From: Bacteroidota bacterium | GTDB lineage: Bacteria > Bacteroidota > Bacteroidia > Chitinophagales > Chitinophagaceae | Length of the DNA: 59,413 nt | Direction: 5' to 3' | Assembly (NCBI GenBank): GCA_013288745.1 | Contig: JABDBG010000007.1 | Coordinates: forward strand, 1-59,413 | In this document: positions 10,255-18,720 of the stretch, in pieces | Layout of the letters: each line of letters starts with the position of its first letter | Position numbering within the stretch: the first letter of the stretch is position 1 | Notes under the pieces: model-generated | The model's database searches: none | The model's input: the letters and a program-made list of their open reading frames with translations, nothing else | Told to the model about the DNA's origin: nothing | Made by a program: the position numbers and the translations under genes

Positions 10255-10743
10255 ATGAGCGACGAGAAACTTTTAAGGGCCTGGGAAAAAAAATCCGGCG
10301 ACAGGCAGTCTCAATATAAAAAATACCTGCACAGGGCGGATAAGAATACCGTACTCAAAGCTATACCGGCCCTGACGGAAGCTGCCTACTCCAAGATCGA
10401 CTGCCTTCAATGCGCTAATTGTTGTAAAAACTATTCGCCCAGATTCAAAACCACTGATATCAAGCGTATTGCCAAACACCTCAAAATGAAGGACGGTGAC
10501 CTGATCAATAATTACTTAAAAGTAGACGAAGATGGTGATTACGTAATGAGGTCTCAGCCCTGTTCTTTTTTAGGTGCTGACAACTATTGCAGCATTTACG
10601 AGGTCCGACCATCTGATTGCGTAAGGTTCCCATATACCGATGAAGATGTATTGCTTAAAAGACAACCACTTACTTTAAAGAATTCGTCTTTTTGTCCGAT
10701 CGTTTATTATGTGCTGGAAAAGCTGATCGAAACGACCACTTAA
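10255..10743 (+). CDS. YkgJ-family cysteine-cluster protein
   Basis: A 162-residue cytoplasmic protein of the zinc/iron-chelating domain family (PF03692 type). The signature is C50-x2-C53-x2-C56-C57 (DCLQCANCC), with further cysteines at about 103, 112 and 122 in a PCSFLG ... CSIYEVRPSDC pattern, as in homologues that bind an Fe-S cluster or zinc. The biochemical role is not established. The start at 10255 (MSDEKLLRAWEKK) was chosen because the open frame upstream runs back through the divergent promoter region. The stop overlaps the convergent MFS gene by four bases. Family assignment is firm. Confidence 0.85.
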   Translation: MSDEKLLRAWEKKSGDRQSQYKKYLHRADKNTVLKAIPALTEAAYSKIDCLQCANCCKNYSPRFKTTDIKRIAKHLKMKDGDLINNYLKVDEDGDYVMRSQPCSFLGADNYCSIYEVRPSDCVRFPYTDEDVLLKRQPLTLKNSSFCPIVYYVLEKLIETTT

Positions 10744-11972
10744 TATTCCATTTCCTTTAGCTGCGGCGCTTTGATCCAGGTACTAATAACTACGGCCAGC
10801 GTCATACATCCGCCAAAAACCACTGAAACTACATTACCCATTAATTTTGCGGTGAGCCCGCTTTCGAACTGGCCAATTTCATTGGAAGAATTGATGAACA
10901 TGGAGTTCACACTCATTACCCTGCCACGCAAAGCGTCGGGTGTTTTTAGCTGAACAATATTGCTGCGAATCACTACACTTACTCCATCCATAACGCCACT
11001 AAATAATAAAGCTACAAAAGATAGCAAGTACCATTTTGATAGTCCGAAAATAATGATACATAATCCGAAAGTACCGACTGCTAACAATAATTTCAGTCCT
11101 TGTTTTTTCTTTAATGGGAAAAGCGTTAGTGATAATACCATTGACATAGAACCAATGTCCATTGCAGCGTTCAACCAGCCGAAACCGATGGGACCGACAT
11201 GCAAAATATCTTTTGCATACACAGGGATCATGGCAACAGCGCCGCCAAATAAGACAGCAAAAAGATCCAGGGTAATGGCGCCTAATATTTCTTTTGTTGA
11301 GAAAACATATTTCAATCCTTCTGCAACTGCTTCAAATGTTTTTTTCTCTGCATTTAAAACAGGAGGTTTTTCTGTTAGCCTGGTGAACGCTATCCAACCA
11401 ATAATAATAAAACTAACGATCACTATAAATGTACCCGTAACATTAAACCAGGCAATTAAAAATCCTGCCAATGCATGACCGAAAATATTTGAAGTAAGAT
11501 AAACAGTTGAGTTTACTTGTGATGCTGATGTTAAAACTTCTCTCGGTACTAAAGAAGCGATCATCGAACCTAAACTCGGGCCGGCAAATGCCCGTACAAT
11601 ACCTGTTATAAAGATCGTGGTATAAATAAATATTATGATCAGCTTAGTGCCGAACTGGTTGTGAAACCAATGTGTAGAAGTGCCTAATAAAATGAAAGAG
11701 CAAATTGCGTATAACATTACTGTTATCAATAACAATTTTCTTTTTTCGCTTTTATCAATAATAAAACCTGCATACAATGCTAAACTGATAGCCGGTATTG
11801 CTTCTGCTAAACCAACCATTCCGATGTAAAATGCATCCCGTGTTAATTCATACAACCACCAAGCTACCAGGGTTGACATCATCCTCAATCCCATATTAAA
11901 GACAAAACGGCCGATGATAAAATTTCTAAATTCCGGAATTTTTAAAATGCTAAATGCAGAGGCTTTGTTCAA
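10740..11972 (-). CDS. MFS transporter (enterobactin-exporter/MFS_3-like)
   Basis: A 410-residue membrane protein with about twelve hydrophobic segments. It begins FSILKIPEFRNFIIGRFVFNMGLRMMSTLVAWWLYELT, the start typical of EntS/macrolide-exporter-like MFS proteins in which residues such as 'PEFRNF' precede TM1. A short cytoplasmic loop with basic residues (DKSEKRK) follows TM2, as in the MFS motif A position. A central loop near residues 200-220 separates the two halves. The late segment 'PDALRGRVMSVNSMF' is a conserved motif of this subfamily. The substrate is unknown; export of a small molecule is the usual role. It is transcribed alone, 104 bases downstream of the dNK start region. Confidence 0.85.
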   Translation of the reverse strand: MNKASAFSILKIPEFRNFIIGRFVFNMGLRMMSTLVAWWLYELTRDAFYIGMVGLAEAIPAISLALYAGFIIDKSEKRKLLLITVMLYAICSFILLGTSTHWFHNQFGTKLIIIFIYTTIFITGIVRAFAGPSLGSMIASLVPREVLTSASQVNSTVYLTSNIFGHALAGFLIAWFNVTGTFIVIVSFIIIGWIAFTRLTEKPPVLNAEKKTFEAVAEGLKYVFSTKEILGAITLDLFAVLFGGAVAMIPVYAKDILHVGPIGFGWLNAAMDIGSMSMVLSLTLFPLKKKQGLKLLLAVGTFGLCIIIFGLSKWYLLSFVALLFSGVMDGVSVVIRSNIVQLKTPDALRGRVMSVNSMFINSSNEIGQFESGLTAKLMGNVVSVVFGGCMTLAVVISTWIKAPQLKEMEY

Positions 11973-12076
11973 CAGCTACTTTATTGGTTAGGATTGTAAA
12001 GGTAAAAAATAAGAAACAAAAAATAAGGAATAAGGAAGTTGAAGGTTAATTTGAATCAAATGAAAGCTTAATTAAT

Positions 12077-12709
12077 TTAAGGGAGTGTAATATAATATTG
12101 GCCGTCGGCATATTCTTTATCCAGTGCATCGATTATAATTTTCAAATGGCGCGTATCTCCTAAAAAATCAGCATTACTCACATCCACAAATAAGGTTTTG
12201 ATATTGTGTTGCTTAATATAATTGGTATAAGTTTCCTGCAATTCAAATAAATATTTATCGCTTATATTTTGTTCGTAACTGCGGTTCCTTTTTTTAATGT
12301 TTTCTTTTAATCTGCTTATGGGCGCGTGCAAATAGATCAATATATCCGGCTGGATGATCTGCGGTGCGATGATGTCAAACAATTTTTGATAAAGGCGAAA
12401 TTCATCATCCGGTAAATTTACTTTAGCAAACAACAAACATTTAGTGAACAGATAATCAGATATGGTAATATTTTGAAACATATCTTTTGTCTGCAACAGA
12501 TCTTTCAATTGCTTGTACCGCTCAGCCATAAAGAACAGCTCTAACGGAAACGCATATAACTCCTGGTTCTCGTAAAATTTTGGAAGAAAAGGATTGTCTG
12601 CAAATGCTTCCAGTATCAATCTTGCATTATAATGCTTGCTAAGCATATGTGTTAGGGTTGTTTTACCGGCGCCGATATTCCCTTCTATTGTAACAAAATT
12701 GTACTTCAT
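12077..12709 (-). CDS. Deoxynucleoside kinase
   Basis: A 210-residue cytoplasmic kinase that phosphorylates a deoxynucleoside as part of nucleotide salvage. The P-loop GNIGAGKTT spans residues 10-18. The segment 'FMAERYKQL' follows near residue 80, with the conserved ER pair of the dNK/dCK/dGK fold. The lid-like 'RLKENIKKRNRSYEQNI' is near residue 140. Length and motifs agree with the bacterial deoxyadenosine/deoxyguanosine kinase family, but base preference cannot be decided by eye. folK lies 40 bases upstream on the same strand, so folK and this gene probably form an operon, a pairing common in Bacteroidota. Confidence 0.92.
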   Translation of the reverse strand: MKYNFVTIEGNIGAGKTTLTHMLSKHYNARLILEAFADNPFLPKFYENQELYAFPLELFFMAERYKQLKDLLQTKDMFQNITISDYLFTKCLLFAKVNLPDDEFRLYQKLFDIIAPQIIQPDILIYLHAPISRLKENIKKRNRSYEQNISDKYLFELQETYTNYIKQHNIKTLFVDVSNADFLGDTRHLKIIIDALDKEYADGQYYITLP

Positions 12710-12749
12710 ATCTTACTTGCAAAATAAGATGAAACAACAATTGTTTCAA

Positions 12750-13229
12750 TTAAAACTTTTTAACATTTAATACATCTTTGCATTCTTTTAATAATTGGTG
12801 AATGGTTTTGTGTAGAAACGGATGTATATAATCGGGAGATAATTCGTTCAAAGGAACCAGCACGAACATGCGGTTCTGTATTTCAGGGTGTGGTACAATA
12901 AGGTGCTGCTCACGAATAATGGCCTCATTATAAAACAGTATATCAATATCTATAATACGAGGTGCATTTTTTTCTGTTCTAACGCGGCCCATTTTTTCTT
13001 CTATGGAAAGAATAGCCGATAAGGTTTCTTCAGCCGGCAAATTTGTTTCTGCAATAACAACCTGGTTTAAAAAATCAGGTTGATCGGTTTTTCCCCAGGC
13101 CTCGGTTTGATAAATAGCTGATGCGGCGACTATTTTACCTATCTTTTTTTCGATATGAATTATTGCGGACCGAAGCTGCTCTTCGCTTTTTCCTATATTA
13201 CTGCCGAGCAAAAAGTAAACCTTGTTCAT
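12750..13229 (-). CDS. folK: 2-amino-4-hydroxy-6-hydroxymethyldihydropteridine diphosphokinase
   Basis: HPPK transfers pyrophosphate from ATP to 6-hydroxymethyl-7,8-dihydropterin in folate synthesis. The 159-residue protein starts MNKVYFLLGSNIGKSEEQL, the family N-terminus. It contains 'YQTEAWGKTDQPDFLNQV' and the substrate/metal motif RIIDIDIL near residue 92, followed by 'LIVPHPEIQNRMFVLVPL'. Length and motifs are those of a normal single-domain FolK. It lies upstream of the deoxynucleoside kinase gene and diverges from the ABC-permease gene at 13315. Confidence 0.96.
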   Translation of the reverse strand: MNKVYFLLGSNIGKSEEQLRSAIIHIEKKIGKIVAASAIYQTEAWGKTDQPDFLNQVVIAETNLPAEETLSAILSIEEKMGRVRTEKNAPRIIDIDILFYNEAIIREQHLIVPHPEIQNRMFVLVPLNELSPDYIHPFLHKTIHQLLKECKDVLNVKKF

Positions 13230-13314
13230 TTATCAAATATAGTTGCTTGTTAAATTCAAAAATTTTTTATACTCCTTTTTTCCCGATAGCTTTACGTAAA
13301 ATTTAACCGAAATA

Positions 13315-14415
13315 ATGCAGCAATACAGTCAGTTAAAAGCTATGTTGGCAATTACCAAGGCTAGTCTCATCGCTATCTTCAGGAGCCCGCAATCAGTTTT
13401 TTTTGGAATATTTTTTCCGATCGTTTTAATTGTAATTTTTGGTGCCTTAGGTGGTGGCGGTGGTTTAAGCGTGGATGTTGGAATAGACAGCAAATCAGAT
13501 ACAAGCAACCCGGTCTACGCGTCAATAAAAAACTCTCCTTTATTAAACATCAATGATGCAAGGCAGGATACTTTAGAAGACCTGATGAATAAAGGAAGGT
13601 TAACGGCACTGATCCAGATAAATAAAATATCCGGGGCAAATGGCGCCGATACGTATGATGTACATTTAAGATCTTCGTCGGCCAATCAACTTCAATTGCC
13701 TGCTTTACAATCTGTATTGAATGGTATTATATCAACATTAGATAAAAAAATACATCCCGAACAAACTTCTATAGCTACTGTCTCTGTTGAAGAAGTACAG
13801 GGACGGGAATATAAAGCGATCGATTTTTATTTGCCGGGCATGATAGGTTTTTCTTTAATAGGACTTGCGGTATTTGGTGTGGCTTTTTTATTTTTCAACC
13901 TTCGGGAAACGCTGGTTCTAAAAAGATTGTACTCATCGCCTATTAACAGGCTGAATATTATCTTGGGCGAAACGTTGGCCAGAGTTATATTTCAAATGAT
14001 CACTGTTTTTGTTTTGATATTGTTTGGCAGGTTCTGTTATCATTTCACATTAGCGAGAGGCGCCATAACTTTTATTGACATGGTTATTGTGAGCCTGCTG
14101 GGGCTGATTGTTTTTATGGGTGTAGGATTTGTAATAAGTGGTGTGGCAAAAAATCAAAACATTATTCCTATCTATTCTAATCTCTTTATGTTTCCTCAAT
14201 ATTTTTTATCAGGAAGCTTTTTCCCCACAAGCATTTTACCCAAAAGTATTCATTGGCTTATAGAAGCTTTACCGTTAACAGCACTAAACGATTCACTGCG
14301 TAAAATTTCTTTTGAAGGCGCCAGTATTTTTGATTGCTGGGCACAGTTAGGTATTTTACTGGGTTGGGGTATTGTTATTTATTTTATTGCGGTCAAAACC
14401 TTCAAGTGGGAATAA
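13315..14415 (+). CDS. ABC-2 type transporter permease
   Basis: A 366-residue membrane protein of the ABC-2 permease family. TM1 is at about residues 20-40. A large extracytoplasmic domain (about 45-170) follows, then five further hydrophobic segments including 'IGFSLIGLAVFGVAFLFFNLRETLVLKRL'. The 'NIIPIYSNLFMFPQYFLSGSFFPTSILP' stretch near residue 285 is the conserved ABC-2 region. No ATP-binding subunit is beside it in this window, so its partner must be encoded elsewhere. The SRPBCC gene follows after four bases, which suggests co-transcription. Substrate is unknown. Confidence 0.87.
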   Translation: MQQYSQLKAMLAITKASLIAIFRSPQSVFFGIFFPIVLIVIFGALGGGGGLSVDVGIDSKSDTSNPVYASIKNSPLLNINDARQDTLEDLMNKGRLTALIQINKISGANGADTYDVHLRSSSANQLQLPALQSVLNGIISTLDKKIHPEQTSIATVSVEEVQGREYKAIDFYLPGMIGFSLIGLAVFGVAFLFFNLRETLVLKRLYSSPINRLNIILGETLARVIFQMITVFVLILFGRFCYHFTLARGAITFIDMVIVSLLGLIVFMGVGFVISGVAKNQNIIPIYSNLFMFPQYFLSGSFFPTSILPKSIHWLIEALPLTALNDSLRKISFEGASIFDCWAQLGILLGWGIVIYFIAVKTFKWE

Positions 14416-14419
14416 TAGT

Positions 14420-14941
14420 ATGCGTCTAATTAAGCCTTTCATCATCGGCATTGTCGGTTTGTTTATCGTTATAACTTTATTGTCTTTACTGATACCTTCC
14501 AAAATAAAAGTATCAAGGGCTACTGTTATCAATGCTTCTGTCAGTAAAATAGCTGCACAAATAACCGATCTTAAAAATTGGAAAAACTGGCAGCCGCTAT
14601 TTAAAAGCGACGCTGCTGTTATTACTTTTTCTACTCCATCAAATGCAGCAAATGCTTATTGTGATATCACTTATAATAATAAGGTGACGCATTTACAAGT
14701 AACTGCTATTGATTCTTCTTCAATACATTTTTTATTAACTGCACAAGGAGAAGATGTAATTGAAAATGAAATATCTCTAACGCCTGTTGTAGATGGACAG
14801 GTGCAGGTTGAATGGAAAGCTTTAACCATATTGCCCTGGTACCCATGGGAAAAATTCTACGGAATATTTATTGATAAGCTAACCGGCTCCGGTTATGAAA
14901 GTTCTTTACAGGGACTGAAAGACTACATGGAATCCAAATAA
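14420..14941 (+). CDS. SRPBCC-family protein with N-terminal membrane anchor
   Basis: A 173-residue protein. Residues 5-27 form one hydrophobic segment (likely anchor or uncleaved signal), followed by a polyketide-cyclase/START-like (SRPBCC) fold: 'KVSRATVINASVSKIAAQITDLKNWKNWQPLF' is the characteristic first strand and helix, and 'GYESSLQGLKDYME' is the typical C-terminal helix. SRPBCC proteins bind hydrophobic ligands; no enzymatic activity can be assigned. The ATG at 14420 was chosen because it lies just after the upstream stop and begins a compact anchor; an in-frame ATG at 14372 would overlap the permease gene. Confidence 0.78.
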   Translation: MRLIKPFIIGIVGLFIVITLLSLLIPSKIKVSRATVINASVSKIAAQITDLKNWKNWQPLFKSDAAVITFSTPSNAANAYCDITYNNKVTHLQVTAIDSSSIHFLLTAQGEDVIENEISLTPVVDGQVQVEWKALTILPWYPWEKFYGIFIDKLTGSGYESSLQGLKDYMESK

Positions 14942-15027
14942 GATTTTTCTTTCATTTGTTAAGATGGATGAACGGTCCAGCAAAAAGCTGCAAGAATTAT
15001 GAGCGGTATTATCGTACCATGTATTTA

Positions 15028-15056
15028 TTGATACCTTGGTTTTGATAATATATTTC
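15028..15056 (+). promoter_or_regulatory. Predicted Bacteroidota-type promoter for the 15078 gene
   Basis: TTG at 15028-15030, an 18-base spacer and TATATTTC at 15049-15056 match TTG-N17-23-TAnnTTTG in all but the last base. The start codon is 22 bases downstream. Confidence 0.5.
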
Positions 15057-15077
15057 ATTATTAAAACAAATAACAAC

Positions 15078-15446
15078 ATGAAAAAATTAATGATTGCTTT
15101 CGCTGTTATTGCGATGGCTAATTCATCCGCATTTGCACAAACTGCTGCATCTGCGCCATCTTCTACAATCACCGCGCCTGCTGACGACCATGCGGTCAAC
15201 ATGGCAAAAAAAATGCAACAGGACCTTGGCCTAACTGATGACCAGTACAACCAGATTCTTGCAGTAAATACCGAATGTGAGAAACGCCGGAATGCTGCAA
15301 AAGCAAGCGGACAATCAGGCCGTGAAGCTTTTAAACCCATTATGGATTACCGCGATCAACAGTACGCTACGATCCTTACAACAGATCAGAATGCTAAATT
15401 CAAAGACATGGAAGCGCAACGAAGAGCTGCACATTCTGATAAGTAA
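15078..15446 (+). CDS. Small exported protein, Spy/CpxP-like helical character
   Basis: A 122-residue exported protein. The signal peptide is residues 1-21 (MKKLMIAFAVIAMANSSAFA). The mature part is a helical, charged chain with 'AKKMQQDLGLTDDQYNQIL' and 'YRDQQYATILTTDQNAKFKDMEAQRR', the LT-x-x-Q periodicity seen in Spy/CpxP-type periplasmic proteins and many small Bacteroidota homologues. A chaperone-like or metal-stress role is only inference. The ATG at 15078 was chosen because it begins a clean signal peptide and follows a predicted promoter. A strong bidirectional hairpin terminates the gene. Confidence 0.78.
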   Translation: MKKLMIAFAVIAMANSSAFAQTAASAPSSTITAPADDHAVNMAKKMQQDLGLTDDQYNQILAVNTECEKRRNAAKASGQSGREAFKPIMDYRDQQYATILTTDQNAKFKDMEAQRRAAHSDK

Positions 15447-15460
15447 TGAAAGATCATTTA

Positions 15461-15502
15461 AAAAAGCGAAAGGCATCATATTATTGATGCCTTTTACTTT
15501 TG
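15461..15502. terminator. Bidirectional terminator between convergent genes
   Basis: 10-bp stem (AAAGGCATCA at 15469-15478 with TGATGCCTTT at 15485-15494, 6-base loop). T-rich sequence follows on the plus strand, and the minus strand also has a run of T beyond the stem. It separates the genes ending at 15446 and 15519. Confidence 0.85.
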
Positions 15503-15518
15503 TTTTTTTTATTAGGAA

Positions 15519-18071
15519 CTATTGATTTTCGAAATTGATCTTAGTGATCGTTTTATCAGGATGTATTACTTCTAATATGTACATACCATCTGCCAATTGT
15601 TTGTTTAAAAGGATCGGATGTGTTTCACTTGATACTCCATGATCGATTGTTTCATTCAATAGAACTTGTCCGGAAGTACTTACGATTTTTATTCCATACT
15701 CTCCCGCGGGAACATTATTCATCTGTAATTCTATTGTACCATCTGTTACAGGATTTGGGTATATCTGTATACCAGCTATTATACCTTTGCCCATGACTAC
15801 ATCAACAGTTTTGCTATAGGAAATACCGCCTGCATTATCTACGCTGCGGATGCGATAATAATTATCGCCGATAGCAGTAGTAGCATCTAACCAATCATAA
15901 GTTGAAGTGCTTGTAGTTGTTGCTATTGTGGTATCAACAGGATAAAAATTAATACCGTCGGTTGATTTTTCTACGATATATTTATTAATATTCAATTGAT
16001 TATCGACTGTCCATTCTACTGCGATATTTTTATTTTCCTGCGTAGCAGCAACGGAAGTATATGTTACGGACCCCGGAGCATATGCAAATACTATACTAAA
16101 GCGGGCAGCTGCATAACTGGCGGGAGCGCCCGTTACGGAAAAGTTTACAGTAGTAGATGTATCACCTAAAAGTATCGGTGTAGCAGTATTTGTAAATGAA
16201 TCAATCAAAGATGCTTTAATATCCGGTCGGGTAAAATTCTTAGTTGCGATTACCAATTGATATGGCGAAGCTTTTAGGCTTCCTATGCTTAAATGAACTG
16301 TATCACCAGCCTGGGGTAAAGCGCTTTTTTCAATCGCCAAGTTTTGACCATTTTTCAGAATGAATAATCTTTCATTAAAACCGAATATCTTTTTTACGTC
16401 TTTGTTCCAGTTTATATTATTGGTGTAACTACTGCTAAACTCGTTTAAAGCACCATCTGCTAAATAAGCATTTGCAGTATCTGTCGAATAAAGTGTTGTA
16501 CGTAATGTTGAAACCTGCGCAACAGGATTTCCTCCCAGTGCAGGTCGAAACAAATAAGAATCATTATCGGTTCCATCAGAAACTTTATCCGATTCATCTA
16601 TCACAACCGAACCTGCTCCTGAAGTTTGTACCACAAATGCAGCTCCTGATTGGATATCACCATTTATATCAAAAGGATGAGGAAATGAGCCACTTGTAGG
16701 ATCAGGCGCTGCGAGATACCCTCCCGCGCCATCAGTAGTTAGTGTGACCCAACCTCCTGTACCACTAGTAGATATATTATCTGCCGATCCTATATTTGGA
16801 TCCCATAGGAAAAAAGTATTAGTGGAGAGTAACGCATTACTTGCAGATATCCCATTAAAATTCACAGTAGCAGCATACGGATTACCTATTACGTTAAAAC
16901 CACTGCTAACAGGTATGCTCACCTGACCTGTATTTAATGCGCCGGTAGTACGCAATATTGTACTTGTTGCAAGCGTACTAGCTGTTCCTGTATAAATGGG
17001 AAAACTTCTATCTCCTCGTACAAATAACATATATCCCTGATAAGCCGTAACTAAAGTAGAAGTAGTATTGGGAAGGGAGAACCAGGAATTAGCATCAGCA
17101 AGCATTGCAATTGATGGGCTATTAGTACTACTTTGATCATAGCCAGTACTTGAAACAAAAGTTCCTGATGCAGGTCCGGATATATGAGTACCAAAACCCG
17201 GGGCAGGATCTGAAGTGCTACCCGCTATACTTTGGCCACCTTCCTGCCATGCCGCACTGATAGTTGGTGCGCTTGATGATTGTACGGGCGCAGTTATAAG
17301 GCGCCACCTTCTATGGGCCGGATAATAACGTTGAACAGTTACGTTACCAACGATTGATGCAAGCGGGGTACCCAAACCATCCTCGTCAATTGCTGCTACA
17401 ACGGCCGTTCCGCCAGCATTAGAAACCAATACTAAATTATTGTTAGTTGTAAGCATGGAGAAATCACTCAAAGTTAACACGCCAGTAATATTTAAACTAT
17501 TGGATATACTGAGTCCGGAAACTAAATTGGAATTCGAGTTAGATAAGTTATTGATAGTAGCAGAAACAAAATAACTACCTCCAATAGTTTGTGCAGCCAA
17601 ACCTTGCATATCAATTGTACCAAATCTGGCATCAATTAATCCCCCGCTTGTTGTAATAGTCCCTCCAACGATTAAAGTGAATCCTGTTGGAACAGTAAGT
17701 GCTGTTCCTGAAGTAGCATTAATGGTAATATTATTTACACTCAAAAGAGAAAGAGACCCAGTACCTGTTGTAATTGTAGGATAATTTGTTAACCCTGCCG
17801 GAATAATAACATTCGTTGATGAGCCAGGTATTCCTGCTGGACTCCAATTTGCCGCTTTATTCCAGTTTTTTGGACCAGAGGCTGTACCTCCAACCCAGGT
17901 AGATGTAGCCGCAAAACCAATTTGTGGAAGAATTATTATTAACACTGTTATTGCAATGACGAATACAGACCTTCCAAAATATTTTTTTCGATTTGATACA
18001 TTGCAAACAGGCAAAAGTTGCAGCTTGGCGCCACTAAAAACAGCATACAACTGGTTGTAGATAAACTTCAT
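15519..18071 (-). CDS. Large secreted protein with type IX secretion C-terminal sorting domain
   Basis: An 850-residue exported protein. After a long basic N-region a hydrophobic signal segment (SVFVIAITVLIIILPQIGFA) is followed by 'STWVGGTASGPKNWNKAANWSP', a motif common at the head of Bacteroidota beta-helix surface proteins. Residues about 60-230 are Thr/Ser/Gly-rich beta repeats. A fibronectin-III-like module lies near 680-765 ('NKYIVEKSTDGINFYPVD ... YYRIRSVDNAG'). The last 80 residues are a T9SS type A sorting domain ('IQIYPNPVTDGTIELQMNN ... GMYILEVIH'). The protein should be exported by T9SS and attached to or released from the surface. The ATG at 18071 was chosen over one at 18116 because the shorter form still has the signal. 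No catalytic motif was recognised. Confidence 0.85.
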   Translation of the reverse strand: MKFIYNQLYAVFSGAKLQLLPVCNVSNRKKYFGRSVFVIAITVLIIILPQIGFAATSTWVGGTASGPKNWNKAANWSPAGIPGSSTNVIIPAGLTNYPTITTGTGSLSLLSVNNITINATSGTALTVPTGFTLIVGGTITTSGGLIDARFGTIDMQGLAAQTIGGSYFVSATINNLSNSNSNLVSGLSISNSLNITGVLTLSDFSMLTTNNNLVLVSNAGGTAVVAAIDEDGLGTPLASIVGNVTVQRYYPAHRRWRLITAPVQSSSAPTISAAWQEGGQSIAGSTSDPAPGFGTHISGPASGTFVSSTGYDQSSTNSPSIAMLADANSWFSLPNTTSTLVTAYQGYMLFVRGDRSFPIYTGTASTLATSTILRTTGALNTGQVSIPVSSGFNVIGNPYAATVNFNGISASNALLSTNTFFLWDPNIGSADNISTSGTGGWVTLTTDGAGGYLAAPDPTSGSFPHPFDINGDIQSGAAFVVQTSGAGSVVIDESDKVSDGTDNDSYLFRPALGGNPVAQVSTLRTTLYSTDTANAYLADGALNEFSSSYTNNINWNKDVKKIFGFNERLFILKNGQNLAIEKSALPQAGDTVHLSIGSLKASPYQLVIATKNFTRPDIKASLIDSFTNTATPILLGDTSTTVNFSVTGAPASYAAARFSIVFAYAPGSVTYTSVAATQENKNIAVEWTVDNQLNINKYIVEKSTDGINFYPVDTTIATTTSTSTYDWLDATTAIGDNYYRIRSVDNAGGISYSKTVDVVMGKGIIAGIQIYPNPVTDGTIELQMNNVPAGEYGIKIVSTSGQVLLNETIDHGVSSETHPILLNKQLADGMYILEVIHPDKTITKINFENQ

Positions 18072-18350
18072 ATCGGTAGTTTTGGTAAATAAATTACATG
18101 GGCTAAGAGCACCCATTTCAAAGATAACGATATATTGCTAAGATTGTTGTACTGCAATAAATTTTAATAATTAACATAGTAACCAGTACAACCCTATATC
18201 ATTTTATTGGTATAATATGTTGATTAATAATGAACAGTACAAGAGGCCACGCAACAAATAATGATCAGGGATCTGCAGCCGGGAATCAAAAAAAATTTTT
18301 AAAATTAGGTCAAGCTTTTGGGAGGATGAAATACAATGGATTATTTTTTA

Positions 18351-18629
18351 TTATTTTTTGTCTGAATGCCCAAGGTTTTTCGTTGGGTTTACTATATCTC
18401 TTATCATTTGCTTTAATTCCTTAATCTCCGGAAAATGGCCCTGCTCTTTTCTGTCGAATATTGCTTTATTGTTTACAAAAATCGTGTAGCGTCCTGCGAC
18501 CTCGCTGGGTTGTAACGAAACCATTTTTATATCATCAGTAAATGTGGTTAATATTTCTTGTGCCATATATGCTGCCTTTAACAGCCAGCCGCATTTAGGA
18601 CAATATTCGATAACGATAGTTGGTTTCAT
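18351..18629 (-). CDS. SelW/SelT/SelH-family (Rdx) thioredoxin-like protein, cysteine form
   Basis: A 92-residue cytoplasmic protein of the Rdx family. It opens MKPTIVIEYCPKCGW with the redox CxxC at Cys10 and Cys13, where eukaryotic SelW has Cys-x-x-Sec. The centre reads 'VSLQPSEVAGRYTIFVNN', with the G-x-F/Y turn typical of the fold. 'FDRKEQGHFPEIKELKQMIRDIV' forms the last helix. Such proteins are thought to take part in thiol redox reactions, with unknown partners. It lies alone, divergent from the Nramp-type transporter gene. The family call is good. Confidence 0.85.
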   Translation of the reverse strand: MKPTIVIEYCPKCGWLLKAAYMAQEILTTFTDDIKMVSLQPSEVAGRYTIFVNNKAIFDRKEQGHFPEIKELKQMIRDIVNPTKNLGHSDKK

Positions 18630-18720
18630 CTGCTAAATTTACTTTATTAATTGTTATCAGCAAATACGCCTACCTGCCTTGATGGTGTTTGTCAAGAACA
18701 ATTGTATCTTTAAAAAATCT

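Noticed and set aside
10960-11478. A 172-codon plus-strand frame inside the MFS gene
   Set aside because: It is antisense to a clear MFS protein, with a composition typical of reverse reading of hydrophobic codons.
18230-18424. A 64-codon plus-strand frame overlapping the end of the SelW-like gene
   Set aside because: It overlaps the real minus-strand gene and ends in sequence that is the antisense of its C-terminus. The 18117-18350 gap shows nothing else I recognise.
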